From Paenarthrobacter sp. PH39-S1 (GTDB taxonomy: Bacteria; Actinomycetota; Actinomycetes; Actinomycetales; Micrococcaceae), in NCBI RefSeq assembly GCF_030063245.1, contig NZ_JASISR010000018.1, forward strand, positions 1-64,000: a DNA stretch of 64,000 bases, read 5' to 3'. The notes beneath the pieces were generated by a model, which was given only the letters and a program-made list of their open reading frames with translations, did not search any database and was not told the DNA's origin. Below, piece after piece: positions 1 to 8,273 of this stretch. The position numbers were made by a program, and so were the translations under genes. How positions within the stretch are numbered: position 1 is the stretch's first letter; every line of letters begins with the position of its first letter.

Positions 1-1
1 C

Positions 2-217
2 TACCACCGGCAGACCTACGCCCCCGACGGCACACCCCTGCCCCTGGGCGAAACCAGCGACACCAACCTCGGCCCCCTGTGCACAGCCGATCACCACCTC
101 AAAGACGACCCCGGCACCGGCTGGACCGTCACCCAACCAACCCCCGGCGTCTTCATCCACACCTCACCCACCGGACGCGTCTACCCCAACAACCCCGAAC
201 CACCACCACCCTTCTGA
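2..217 (+). CDS. C-terminal end of a DUF222-type HNH endonuclease (5' truncated by window)
   Basis: The reading frame is open from the first bases and stops with TGA at 215-217, giving about 71 residues. It contains NLGPLCTADHHLKDD, the distal part of an HNH zinc/nuclease motif, followed by GWTVTQPTPGVF and SPTGRVY, the typical end of DUF222/13E12-repeat HNH endonucleases that occur in many copies in Arthrobacter-like genomes. The N-terminal DUF222 domain lies outside the window. Third codon positions are almost all C and the protein is proline/threonine rich, unlike the neighbouring genes, which fits a dispersed, possibly mobile family. The cellular role of these proteins is not established. 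Confidence 0.8.
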   Translation, partial: YHRQTYAPDGTPLPLGETSDTNLGPLCTADHHLKDDPGTGWTVTQPTPGVFIHTSPTGRVYPNNPEPPPPF

Positions 218-475
218 CGCCGCCCCAACAATTGGGATATCGGATATATCCTGTGCGGCATTCGAGTCGCGGTTGGTGAGCACCATAGTTTCGTCCCATT
301 CGAATCTCCGACTCAATCCTGACTGTTGGCGTCCTTTAAAAGCCACGAATGGGCGCGGCCTGTGCGAAGAACTGGCTCACGGCATAGGGTGGAATGGTTA
401 GGATGCTTGGACATACCCCGATGTTGCTGGTTTTTCGTTCTAACACCGGCAGCATCCACGATTATAGGAGTTAGC

Positions 476-904
476 ATGGCGACTACACGCACAGCCCATA
501 CCATCTGGAACGGCGACCTACCTACGGGCTCCGGTCAGGTCTCACTCGACACGTCCGGCCTCGGCACCTACGACGTCACATGGAAGGCCCGCGCGGAGCA
601 GGCGGAGGGCAAGACCAGCCCTGAAGAGCTCATCGCCGCGGCACACTCGGCCTGCTTCTCCATGGCGTTCAGCAACATGCTGGGCGAGGAGGGGAAAACG
701 GCCGACGAGGTCCATACCACTGCTGATGTGACGTTCCAGCCGGGAGAAGGAATTACCGGCAGCCATCTGACTCTCAAGGCGAAGGTCCCGGGGCTCAGCG
801 AGGAAGATTTCCAGCGTATTGCGGACAACGCCAAGTCCGGCTGCCCGGTCTCCGCCGCGCTGGCTGGCGTCAACATCACCCTCACCGCCTCGCTGGAGGC
901 CTAG
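476..904 (+). CDS. osmC: OsmC family peroxiredoxin
   Basis: This 142-residue protein matches OsmC/Ohr-type thiol peroxidases, which reduce organic hydroperoxides in the cytoplasm using a two-cysteine mechanism. The two redox cysteines are visible at about Cys60 (AAHSACFSMAF) and Cys123 (KSGCPVSAAL), with spacing like E. coli OsmC. Start: ATG 476 follows a good ribosome-binding site (TAGGAG, 464-469). An open frame continues upstream but looks non-coding. The gene stands alone, with a hairpin at 938-969 downstream. OsmC rather than Ohr is favoured by the N-terminal sequence; the annotation is secure at family level. Confidence 0.93.
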   Translation: MATTRTAHTIWNGDLPTGSGQVSLDTSGLGTYDVTWKARAEQAEGKTSPEELIAAAHSACFSMAFSNMLGEEGKTADEVHTTADVTFQPGEGITGSHLTLKAKVPGLSEEDFQRIADNAKSGCPVSAALAGVNITLTASLEA

Positions 905-937
905 CAATAAATTCCGGGGCTTGGTCGCCGGAGCACG

Positions 938-969
938 AAGGCCGCGGTACCCCTTGGAACCGCGGCCTT
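938..969. terminator. Hairpin downstream of osmC
   Basis: An 11-bp perfect stem (AAGGCCGCGGT, 938-948, paired with ACCGCGGCCTT, 959-969) with a 10-base loop lies 33 bases after the osmC stop. There is no long T run, so it may be a weak or Rho-assisted terminator; it could act in both directions. Confidence 0.6.
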
Positions 970-1081
970 CACTGTCCCTTGCCATCGCTGTCCCTTGCCA
1001 ACACTGTCCCTGGCCATCACTGTCCCTGGCCATCACTGTCCCTGGCCATCACTGTCCCTGGCCATCACTGCTCGGGCCCAA
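970..1081. repeat. 16-bp tandem repeat array, about 7 units
   Basis: Seven head-to-tail 16-bp units begin at 970, 986, 1002, 1018, 1034, 1050 and 1066. Units 3-6 are identical (CACTGTCCCTGGCCAT); units 1, 2 and 7 have diverged, the usual decay at array edges. A further partial copy (GCCTTCACTGTCC) is near 1092-1104. The array fills much of the gene-free stretch 905-1209 between osmC and the convergent tricorn protease gene. Confidence 0.9.
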
Positions 1082-1173
1082 CTGACCGTGGCCTTCACTG
1101 TCCAAGCCGCGATTGACCCCGCTCCACAGACGCAAGCGCCCCCTTTAGACACCTTTGCCCGGCTGACTGGTTT

Positions 1174-1203
1174 CGTACGGCTACGGCTACAGCTACAGCT
1201 ACG
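1174..1203. repeat. 6-bp repeat TACRGC
   Basis: A short run of hexamers (TACGGC, TACGGC, TACAGC, TACAGC, TACGGA) lies just beyond the stop codon of the minus-strand tricorn gene. Nothing else is seen in the rest of 1082-1209. Confidence 0.7.
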
Positions 1204-1209
1204 GAGGAG

Positions 1210-4200
1210 TCACTCCGCCGGTGGCCGGGCCGGCAGCTTCCCGGGCTGACGGCTGGGATATCCGGCCAGAGGCGGGGGTGTCTGGGTAGGGATCTCGGCG
1301 AGCATCTTTTTGAGCACGCCCACACCGTATTCCAGCTGTGGGTCGGAACCGTCACCGTATGCGTGCGGCGGGAATGGGACTTCGATGTCGGGATCTACCC
1401 CGTAGTTTTCCACCTGCCACCCGACTCCCCCACTGAACCAGAACGCATACCTCGGCTGGGTTACGCCCGTGCCGTCAGCAAGCGAGAACTTGCCGTCGAT
1501 GCCCACCACACCGCCCCATGTGCGCATTCCGACCACGGGACCGATGCCCCGCAGTTTCGCCACCTGGGTGATGATGTCTCCATCCGAGCCGGCAAATTCG
1601 TCGGTCAGGAGAACCACGGGTCCCCTCGGCGCCTGCCCTGGATAAATCCCAGGGCGCCGACCTCGCGCCTGCGACCACGCCGTCATCTTCCGTCCGATCA
1701 GTTCCGCGACGAGTTGGGAGGTATGGCCGCCGCGATTTCGCCGGACGTCCACAATCAACCCGTCCTGGGCCGTTTCCGTGTCCAGATCCCGGTGCAGCTG
1801 CGACCAGCCCCGCGCTTGCATATCCGGAACATGCAGGTAACCGAACCGTCCCTTGGATGCCTGGCGGACGGTGCGGCGGTTTCCCAGCACCCAGTCCTGG
1901 TAACGCAACCGCTCTTCATCCTTGACCGGCACGACGGCGATCCGACGCACCTTGCCTGCATCGTCGTCGTGCCCGGGCCCATTACGGACCGTGAGTTCAA
2001 CGGTCTTCTCGGCTGCTCCGACCAGAAGCGTTTCGGGACCATTTTCCGGCAACGCCACCCCATCAATGCGCAGCAGCACGTCGCCCGGAATGACCCCCGC
2101 CCCGGGCGCGCTCAACGGGGAGCGGGCTTGCGGATCCGAAGATTCGCCCGGAAGCACCCGCTCAATTTCCCAGCCGCGGGCGGTGCGTTTGAGATCGGCG
2201 CCCAGCCGGCCCTGATGGCCGGAATCCGCTTCTGTGACCACCTTGGGCGTGACGTAGGCGTGGGAGGTGCCCAATTCACCATGCATCTCCCAGAGCAGAT
2301 CGACCAGATCGTCGTGAGATCCCAGTTTTTCCACGAGTGGCCGATACCGGTCATAGACGTCCTGCCAGTCGATTCCGGCCATGTCAGCGGTCCAGTAGAA
2401 GTCCCGCTGCAGCCGCCAGGCCTCGTCGAAGGCCTGTCCCCAGACCTTGAGCGGCTCCAGCTGGACCCGGATCCGGCTCAGATCGACGGTGATGCTCTCC
2501 GCGGAACTTTCCTCGACTTTCGTCGCGGTCGGAACCACGCGGACCTTGCCATCGTGGACCAGCACGATCCGCTTACCGTCCCCGGTGATGCGGTACGCGC
2601 TCAACGCGGGAACGAGCGTGCTGACCTCACGGGTCGCGATGTCGAAACGGTCCAGCCGCTGGGCCGCGGGTTGATCGCTGGTAGAGGCCCGGCCGTCGCC
2701 GGTAACGCCCTCGGTCGCACCGGCGAGCCAAAGCAGCGCGCCGTCCGCGGCGCTGAGCTTCTCGTAGTTGCCCTGCGGAACCGGGACCGGAACGAGCCGT
2801 CCGCTGATCCCCTGCGCGTCAACCACCAGCGGCACGGCGTGGCCCTTGTGCTTGTCCTCGCCCCCGTCAGCCTTGAGTGTCTCCGGATCCGCGGGTGTGC
2901 CTTCCACAGACGGGCCAAAGGGCGACGGCGTTCCGGCGGCGAGCGCGAGCAGGAACGGTTTGGTGGAGGCCGGGAAGCTCAGATCGAATCCGTGCGTGTC
3001 GTAGACCGGATCGAAGCTGCGCTGGGACAGGAAGGCGATAAACCGTCCGTCGGGAGTAAACGCCGGGCCGTGGTCGGCGAACCTGCCGTCTGTCAGCTCC
3101 AGGATTCCGCTGTCATATGCGGCTGCGCCGCTGGCGACCAAGTGGTCTTCCACAGGGGCCAGCCGCAGCCTGGAACGGTCGGTATCCGCACCGACGGGTT
3201 CCACCCATAGCAGCCAGGCCGAGTCCGGGCTGAAAACCAGCTCGCCGATGGCGCCCGCATCCGTGGCTGCCACTTCCCGCAGGGTTCCTGCCACGACGTC
3301 CAGCAGCAGTACCCGACCAAGTTCGGTTCCCACCGCGGCAAACCTGCCGTCCGGGCTGGCGGCTACTTCGCTGACGCGGACCAGACCGTCGAATTCGATC
3401 CGACGGGCGCCGGGCGCCGGATCCCTGAGCCTGCGCGATCCCGCGGTGCTGGGCTGGGTCACGGCCGCGGCGGAGTCCCCCGCTCCACCGGCTGGCGGAG
3501 AGTCCTGGCGAGCCGGTTCCTCGTCAGGCCAGGCGGGGACCGGCACGGAAACCGCGCCGGCCTGGGCCACCTCGGCGGCGGAAACCGGCCGGGGCAGCGA
3601 ATCCTGGCGCGATGAATCCGGTGTTGCAGCTTTGACTCCGGTGTCCTCTGCCGCGCTGTCCGCATTGGCCCCCAGATTGACCGTCGCATCGGTGCCGGTT
3701 CCGCCCATGGCGTCCAATCGGCTGCTGTTCGCGGCCTGCAGGGGGTCGCCGAAAATCCTGACGCCCTCGGTCCAGCTGGCGGCACTGCCGCCGTCGGCGG
3801 TTTCATTGCCGCCGTCGGCGGTTTCATTGCCGGGTAGCGCGGCGGCGGAACTTTCCGCAACATCGGCCCGGACATCCTTAATATAGAGGGCCTCGACGCC
3901 GCCGTGATCGGCAACATAGACCACCTTGTCGTTGCCCAATGGCCGCACCAGCCGGGTCCGTACGCCCGGGGTGGCTTCCAGGATGCGCGACGGTCCGTCA
4001 CGGTGCGTCAACCAATGCGCCGTGCCATGGGCCTCCACCGCGCTTGCGCGGCCGGTCAGGTCCGGCAACACTTCGCCGAGATGCTCGCTGACATTCAACG
4101 GTCGGGGCCGACGCCCCGTCGACGCCGAGCCCAAGGTCACGGCCAACCGGACCGGTTCGGCATCAAGACTGGAGAGCAGGAACAGGTCCCCGGCGGACTC

Positions 4201-4950
4201 GAATATGATCCGCTCGCCATCCGTGGCGGCGTGCCGCACGTAGAACCCTTCGTGGTCCGTGTGCCGCTGCAGGCCGGTGCCGTTCGGCCGGACGGAATAG
4301 ACGTTCCCATGACCTTCATGGTCGGAGAGGAATGCAATTCGGTCACCGAGCCACATCGGATCCGTCAGATTGCCGTTCAGACCGGGAACCAGGCGGGAGA
4401 ATTCCCCGGACCCGTCCGCGTCGATCCACAGTTTCCCGGCGGTGCCACCGCGGTACCGCTTCCACCAGGCCGGTTCGCGTGACAGTACCGAAGAGACGAC
4501 GACAGGCCTCTCGTCACCTACTTCGGGACCGAACGCCACGGCTTCAATCGGCCCGTAAGGCAGCAGCGCCCGGGCCGAGCCATCCGTTTTCAGCGCGTAC
4601 GCCCAGGTGTGGCGGCTCTCCGCCTGGTCAAAAGCGCTGGTCACCACCACGTCGCCCGCGGCGGTGAATCCCTTGACCTTGGTGCTCTGATGCCCGAAGT
4701 AGGTCAGCCGGCGGAAGTCGCCGCCGTCAAGGGATGAGCTGACCACCTCCGGCGCGGAGTCCTGCACGACCGTCCAGATCAACCGGGCGCCGTCGGGGGT
4801 GAACCGCGGATTTCTGGCCGGCAGCTGCAGCGACGATACGCGCCACGCCCGTCCGCCGTCCAGCGGCGCCACCCAGACGTCGTCCTCGGCCACAAAGGTG
4901 ACCAGTTCCCCGTGCAGATGCGGATAACGGAAGTAGCTAGAAGAGGTCAT
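1210..4950 (-). CDS. Tricorn-type S41 family protease
   Basis: This 1246-residue protein is a homologue of the tricorn protease, a large cytosolic peptidase thought to trim peptides released by the proteasome or other ATP-dependent proteases. The N-terminal half has WD/beta-propeller repeats (for example SPDSAWLLWVEP, TPDGRFIAFLS). A C1 region with GELGTSHAYV (probable catalytic His), a PDZ segment (GAGVIPGDVLLRIDG) and a C2 S41 core follow. Ser1122-Asp1123 in FAGSDGD corresponds to the tricorn nucleophile, and VENYGVDPDIE carries the expected Glu. An Ala/Ser/Glu-rich linker of about 150 residues between the propellers includes a duplicated 7-residue unit GNETADG. No signal peptide is seen. 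The start ATG sits 6 bases after TAAGAT, so the mRNA is probably leaderless. Confidence 0.92.
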   Translation of the reverse strand: MTSSSYFRYPHLHGELVTFVAEDDVWVAPLDGGRAWRVSSLQLPARNPRFTPDGARLIWTVVQDSAPEVVSSSLDGGDFRRLTYFGHQSTKVKGFTAAGDVVVTSAFDQAESRHTWAYALKTDGSARALLPYGPIEAVAFGPEVGDERPVVVSSVLSREPAWWKRYRGGTAGKLWIDADGSGEFSRLVPGLNGNLTDPMWLGDRIAFLSDHEGHGNVYSVRPNGTGLQRHTDHEGFYVRHAATDGERIIFESAGDLFLLSSLDAEPVRLAVTLGSASTGRRPRPLNVSEHLGEVLPDLTGRASAVEAHGTAHWLTHRDGPSRILEATPGVRTRLVRPLGNDKVVYVADHGGVEALYIKDVRADVAESSAAALPGNETADGGNETADGGSAASWTEGVRIFGDPLQAANSSRLDAMGGTGTDATVNLGANADSAAEDTGVKAATPDSSRQDSLPRPVSAAEVAQAGAVSVPVPAWPDEEPARQDSPPAGGAGDSAAAVTQPSTAGSRRLRDPAPGARRIEFDGLVRVSEVAASPDGRFAAVGTELGRVLLLDVVAGTLREVAATDAGAIGELVFSPDSAWLLWVEPVGADTDRSRLRLAPVEDHLVASGAAAYDSGILELTDGRFADHGPAFTPDGRFIAFLSQRSFDPVYDTHGFDLSFPASTKPFLLALAAGTPSPFGPSVEGTPADPETLKADGGEDKHKGHAVPLVVDAQGISGRLVPVPVPQGNYEKLSAADGALLWLAGATEGVTGDGRASTSDQPAAQRLDRFDIATREVSTLVPALSAYRITGDGKRIVLVHDGKVRVVPTATKVEESSAESITVDLSRIRVQLEPLKVWGQAFDEAWRLQRDFYWTADMAGIDWQDVYDRYRPLVEKLGSHDDLVDLLWEMHGELGTSHAYVTPKVVTEADSGHQGRLGADLKRTARGWEIERVLPGESSDPQARSPLSAPGAGVIPGDVLLRIDGVALPENGPETLLVGAAEKTVELTVRNGPGHDDDAGKVRRIAVVPVKDEERLRYQDWVLGNRRTVRQASKGRFGYLHVPDMQARGWSQLHRDLDTETAQDGLIVDVRRNRGGHTSQLVAELIGRKMTAWSQARGRRPGIYPGQAPRGPVVLLTDEFAGSDGDIITQVAKLRGIGPVVGMRTWGGVVGIDGKFSLADGTGVTQPRYAFWFSGGVGWQVENYGVDPDIEVPFPPHAYGDGSDPQLEYGVGVLKKMLAEIPTQTPPPLAGYPSRQPGKLPARPPAE
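3787..3828. repeat. 21-bp in-frame duplication in the tricorn linker
   Basis: Two identical 21-bp units (3787-3807 and 3808-3828, beginning GCCGCCGTCGGCGG) encode the repeated GNETADG heptapeptide in the low-complexity linker of the protease. Confidence 0.85.
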
Positions 4951-4956
4951 TGTTCG

Positions 4957-4962
4957 ATCTTA
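4957..4962 (-). promoter_or_regulatory. -10 hexamer TAAGAT, leaderless start of tricorn gene
   Basis: On the minus strand TAAGAT is followed by six bases (CGAACA) and then the ATG. With a normal -10 to +1 distance, transcription would begin at the start codon. There is no ribosome-binding site. Confidence 0.6.
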
Positions 4963-5081
4963 GCCACTCAGCCCGCGGGCGCAGGGAGGCCACAGACCGC
5001 CCGCGAGACTAGTTCGCCGCGCGTCATAACTCGGATCCGGCGGGTGTTCCGCACCGGTGGCTGCTGTGATGTGATGGCTCT

Positions 5082-5978
5082 ATGCGAATCCTCATATCCG
5101 GCGGCTCAGGACTGCTCGGCTCGGCCGTCAGTCAGCATCTCACCGCCCAAGGGCATCGGGTGACCAGTCTGGTCCGCCGTCGCGCCCGCAGTTCCGCTGA
5201 GGTTCAATGGGACCCGGCCGGCCGGGAACTTGATCCGCACCGGATGGACAGTATGGACGCCGTCGTCAACCTTTCCGGCGCGGGACCGGCGGACCGCCCA
5301 TGGACGCGGAGCTACGTAGAAACGCTGTATGAATCGCGGATCGGTTCCACCGTTACACTGGTCCGTGCCATGGAACAGGCGGACAACCCGCCCCCGGTCT
5401 TCCTCAGCCAGTCCGGAACGGGATATTACGGGAACGTTGACTCCGCCGCAGTGGACGAGACGGGTTCATCAGCCACGGATTCCCTGCTGGCGGATATTTG
5501 CCGACGCTGGGAAGATGCGGCCTTGGCGGCCCCGGATGAGGTGCGCACGGTAGTGATGCGAACGGGTGTCGTCGTCACCCGGCATGGCGGTGCGATCGGC
5601 AAACTGCTGCTGCCATTGAAAGCCGGCGTCGGAGGGCCGCTGGGCAGCGGCCGGCAGTACTGGCCCTGGATTTCATTGCCGGACGACGTCGCCGCGATGG
5701 AATTCCTGCTGCATAACGACATCCATGGACCTGTCAACCTGTGCGCGCCGGAGCCGGTGCAGGTGGATGACTTGGTGGTCGCGTTGGCGCAGGCGCTGGG
5801 AAAGCCCGCACGCCTGCGCGTCCCCGAGTTCGTTCTCGCTGCCGCGCTGGGCCGGCTCGCCGACGAAATGCTGCTCACCAGCACCCGTGCGGTACCCGGG
5901 GTGCTGGTGGAACACGGCTTCAGATTTATCCATCCGACGGCGTCTGCCGTGGCGCAGTGGGTGGCCGGCACCGATTGA
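5082..5978 (+). CDS. TIGR01777 family NAD(P)-binding protein (SDR39U1/YfcH-like)
   Basis: The 298-residue protein has an N-terminal Rossmann motif (ILISGGSGLLGSAV, residues 3-16) and the family blocks AVVNLSGAG, SQSGTGYYG and PWISLPDDV. These are diagnostic of the extended short-chain dehydrogenase/epimerase group TIGR01777 (YfcH in E. coli). A nucleotide-sugar substrate is often guessed but not established. The start ATG at 5082 has no clear ribosome-binding site; a weak -10 (TGTGAT, 5070-5075) lies 6 bases upstream, so it too may be leaderless. Divergent from the tricorn gene and convergent with the kinase gene. Confidence 0.9.
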   Translation: MRILISGGSGLLGSAVSQHLTAQGHRVTSLVRRRARSSAEVQWDPAGRELDPHRMDSMDAVVNLSGAGPADRPWTRSYVETLYESRIGSTVTLVRAMEQADNPPPVFLSQSGTGYYGNVDSAAVDETGSSATDSLLADICRRWEDAALAAPDEVRTVVMRTGVVVTRHGGAIGKLLLPLKAGVGGPLGSGRQYWPWISLPDDVAAMEFLLHNDIHGPVNLCAPEPVQVDDLVVALAQALGKPARLRVPEFVLAAALGRLADEMLLTSTRAVPGVLVEHGFRFIHPTASAVAQWVAGTD

Positions 5979-6080
5979 CCGGCACCGACGGCCCGGCGCG
6001 GTGACCGGCACGAATGGACTGCCCAGTGGCATTCAGGACAGATCGGTACCCAGCAAAGTGATCAGCCCACGGTCCGCCCG

Positions 6081-8168
6081 TCAATTGGCCGGCAAGTGAA
6101 CCTCGGCTATCCGCCAGTGCCCTTGCTCCTCCCGTTGCAGCACGAACAACAGCTCTTGGGTTGCCGCTTCGGGCTGGGAGCGGACCACCACTCCTTGCTG
6201 GTCCTGCTCGGCGAAACCGCTGGTGACGGTGGTCGCATTGAGGCGTGCCGAATCGGGCAAATCGTCGGCCAGTTCGTGGGAACTGAGGACCTGGCTTTCC
6301 AGACCGGTGAGCCTGTGCTTGTCCTTCTGCAGCAGGGCGGCGACCGCCGCATCCGCAGCCATGGCGGGTGAATCTGCGATATTCACATGCTTCAATAGGT
6401 CCGCTTGGCCGGAGGAAAAGGCATATGAGCGCAGCCATGCCAGCGCGCCCAGGGCCTCCGCGGGGTCCTCGGCGCCCAGCTTGGCGCGGATCGTGTCCGG
6501 CACGGCCAGGGTCGCCAGCGCATCCTGCGGAGGCTCCGGCCCGCCCGCGCCCTCCACCGGCGCTAGTCGACCGGGTCCGCCGGCATCCGGGCGCCAGATA
6601 AGCATGCCGGCGCTCACCACCAGGAGGAGAACCACGGCCGAGGCGAAAGTGCGGAGCATCCGGACCATGCCGCTGGCGCGAAGATGTATCTCCTCACGAC
6701 TCCTGGCTCGGGCCTGTCTCTCCTCACGGCCTCCGGCGCGGGCCTGTCCCTCCTCACGGCCTCCGGCGCGGGCCTGTCCCTCCTCAGAGCTCCAGTCCCG
6801 ACGGCGAACGCCGCCATGGCCCCGACGGAAGTATCTGCGGCGAGGAAGGAAGTCTCTGCGGCTAGGACCTCCGGCTCCTGTTCCGTCGCCGAGGCGCGCA
6901 GCCATGCCCATTCCGGCCGCCCCAATACGTTCGTTCGACCCGGGGAACACGCTCCCCGCTCCAGCCACGCCGTCTCCGGCCAGGCCCCCTCCTGCCGAGC
7001 CCCCTCCTGCCAGGCCCCGTCCAGCCGGGCCCCGTCCAGCCGGGCCCCCTCCTGCCGGGCCCCCGCCTGCCAGGCCCGGTCCAGGCTGGCCGCCACGGCC
7101 GCTCACCCGGCGCCATCCTCGCCTGCGGAAACCTGCTGATCCATGACGCCGCCCCTCCGGGTGACCGGGTCTGGAGAGCTGCCGCAGGCATGTCCAGCTT
7201 CCGGGCCGGTACCAATGCACGGTCGGACGCCGCACCTGGCGCCGGGTGAGCAAATCCGGCAAAACGCTGGGATGAACTGAGGCTGACAGATCGATGACGG
7301 CGGCGGGAGCGCTGCGGTACACCCCCTGGGCAAATTCAAGCGCCGTCGGCCGCCGCATCGGGACTTCCTGCAGTCCGGCTTCAAGAGCCGCCGCGAGCTC
7401 TTCTGGCACGCCCGGAACTAAGGCCGATAGGGGCGCCCGGAACTCGGTTTCCCTGGGAACCTGTCCGGTGAGGGCGAACCAACCCACAGCGGCCGCAGCA
7501 TAGACGTCACCGGCCGGGTCCAGCGCCGCCTCGCCGCCATCGCCGGAATAAGCAGCGTCGTCAGCGGTGAAGCCCGGAGTGCCGGTCCTGAACTGCACGG
7601 CATCCCCGACCATCCTGGCCACGCCAAAATCTGCGAGAAGCGGCTTGCCCTGTGCGGTAAAGAGAACATTGCCCGGTGATACGTCCCGGTGTGCGACCCC
7701 CTCGGAATGCAGATAACCCAGCACCTGTGCCAGTGGGGTCAGGACCGTGACGCACTCGCCGATGCTGAGCGGGCCGCGCGCGGCGACCAGGGCCGCCAGC
7801 GATCCACCGGGCGCGTACTCCATCAGCAGGGCTCTCCCGCCGGTCCACGCGCCGCCGAGCCCGGCTGCGGAGTGGACCGTCAGTAAATGGTCGTGTGTGA
7901 AATTCGCCAGGATCCGCAACTCCCGCGCCAACGACACGTCCGAGGCCCCGGTCAGGGATTCCTCCGGCGGAAAACACTTGGCCGCCAGCAGCCTCCCCGT
8001 TGCCTCATGTTGTACGAGCCATACCTGCGCACTGGCTCCGGTTCCCAGCAGCCTCTCGGCATGGTAGCCCGGAAGCACAGGGCGGGTGTCCGGATCGTCG
8101 TCGAACGACAGAGCCGGACCGTCGTCGGGCAGCCTTACCGAACCGTCGTCGGAAGCGAAATTGTCCAT
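6081..8168 (-). CDS. Membrane serine/threonine protein kinase
   Basis: A 695-residue Hanks-type kinase. The kinase domain spans about residues 34-285 with a glycine loop (LGTGASAQV), Lys64, catalytic HRD at 160-162, Asn167 and DFG at 180-182. All catalytic residues are present although the HRD segment reads HRDVSPGN rather than HRDxKPxN. A long basic, glycine/proline/arginine-rich linker (about 340-500) follows, built from 5-residue GPAGG-type and 10-residue GGREEGQARA-type repeats. A single transmembrane helix at about 505-525 leads to an outside domain of about 170 residues of unknown function with no PASTA repeats. It probably signals from the cell surface; its ligand is unknown. Minus strand, alone. 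Confidence 0.9.
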   Translation of the reverse strand: MDNFASDDGSVRLPDDGPALSFDDDPDTRPVLPGYHAERLLGTGASAQVWLVQHEATGRLLAAKCFPPEESLTGASDVSLARELRILANFTHDHLLTVHSAAGLGGAWTGGRALLMEYAPGGSLAALVAARGPLSIGECVTVLTPLAQVLGYLHSEGVAHRDVSPGNVLFTAQGKPLLADFGVARMVGDAVQFRTGTPGFTADDAAYSGDGGEAALDPAGDVYAAAAVGWFALTGQVPRETEFRAPLSALVPGVPEELAAALEAGLQEVPMRRPTALEFAQGVYRSAPAAVIDLSASVHPSVLPDLLTRRQVRRPTVHWYRPGSWTCLRQLSRPGHPEGRRHGSAGFRRRGWRRVSGRGGQPGPGLAGGGPAGGGPAGRGPAGRGLAGGGSAGGGLAGDGVAGAGSVFPGSNERIGAAGMGMAARLGDGTGAGGPSRRDFLPRRRYFRRGHGGVRRRDWSSEEGQARAGGREEGQARAGGREERQARARSREEIHLRASGMVRMLRTFASAVVLLLVVSAGMLIWRPDAGGPGRLAPVEGAGGPEPPQDALATLAVPDTIRAKLGAEDPAEALGALAWLRSYAFSSGQADLLKHVNIADSPAMAADAAVAALLQKDKHRLTGLESQVLSSHELADDLPDSARLNATTVTSGFAEQDQQGVVVRSQPEAATQELLFVLQREEQGHWRIAEVHLPAN
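6691..6784. repeat. 30-bp in-frame tandem repeat in the kinase linker
   Basis: Units at 6721-6750 and 6751-6780 are identical, 6691-6720 is a diverged copy, and a partial copy follows. On the minus strand they encode GGREEGQARA-like decapeptides just before the transmembrane helix. Confidence 0.9.
6965..7085. repeat. 15-bp GC-rich repeats (GPAGG-type pentapeptides)
   Basis: About eight imperfect 15-bp units (variants of CCTCCTGCCGGGCCC) encode alternating GPAGG, GPAGR and GLAGG pentapeptides in the same kinase linker. Confidence 0.8.
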
Positions 8169-8260
8169 AGCTCAGGAATAGACCAAAATCCCGAATCGTG
8201 CAGAAGTTATGCACAGGTCATCTGCGGCTGGACGGATTTAGTGCCTGAGACCAACAGGTC

Positions 8261-8266
8261 TACCCT
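8261..8266 (+). promoter_or_regulatory. -10 hexamer TACCCT, leaderless start of lipB
   Basis: TACCCT is followed by seven bases and the lipB ATG at 8274, with no ribosome-binding site. The preceding interval 8169-8260 carries nothing else recognisable. Confidence 0.5.
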
Positions 8267-8273
8267 TGACCTC

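Noticed and set aside
255-312. tRNA-like segment (GAGTCG...TTCGAATC...CGACTC)
   Set aside because: The arms are only about 50 bases apart, and there is no anticodon arm or proper T arm. It is at most a small hairpin. The rest of 218-475 holds only the osmC upstream region.
970-1081. Possible CRISPR array
   Set aside because: Units are contiguous 16-mers without unique spacers and no cas gene is in the window; the same holds for the arrays at 33519 and 53805.
1363-3210. 615-codon open frame on the plus strand
   Set aside because: It lies antisense to the tricorn protease gene, which has clear family motifs; long antisense frames are a normal effect of high GC content.
7887-8273. N-terminal extension of LipB
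   Set aside because: The frame is open upstream but overlaps the kinase gene antisense; the family length and the -10 hexamer support ATG 8274.
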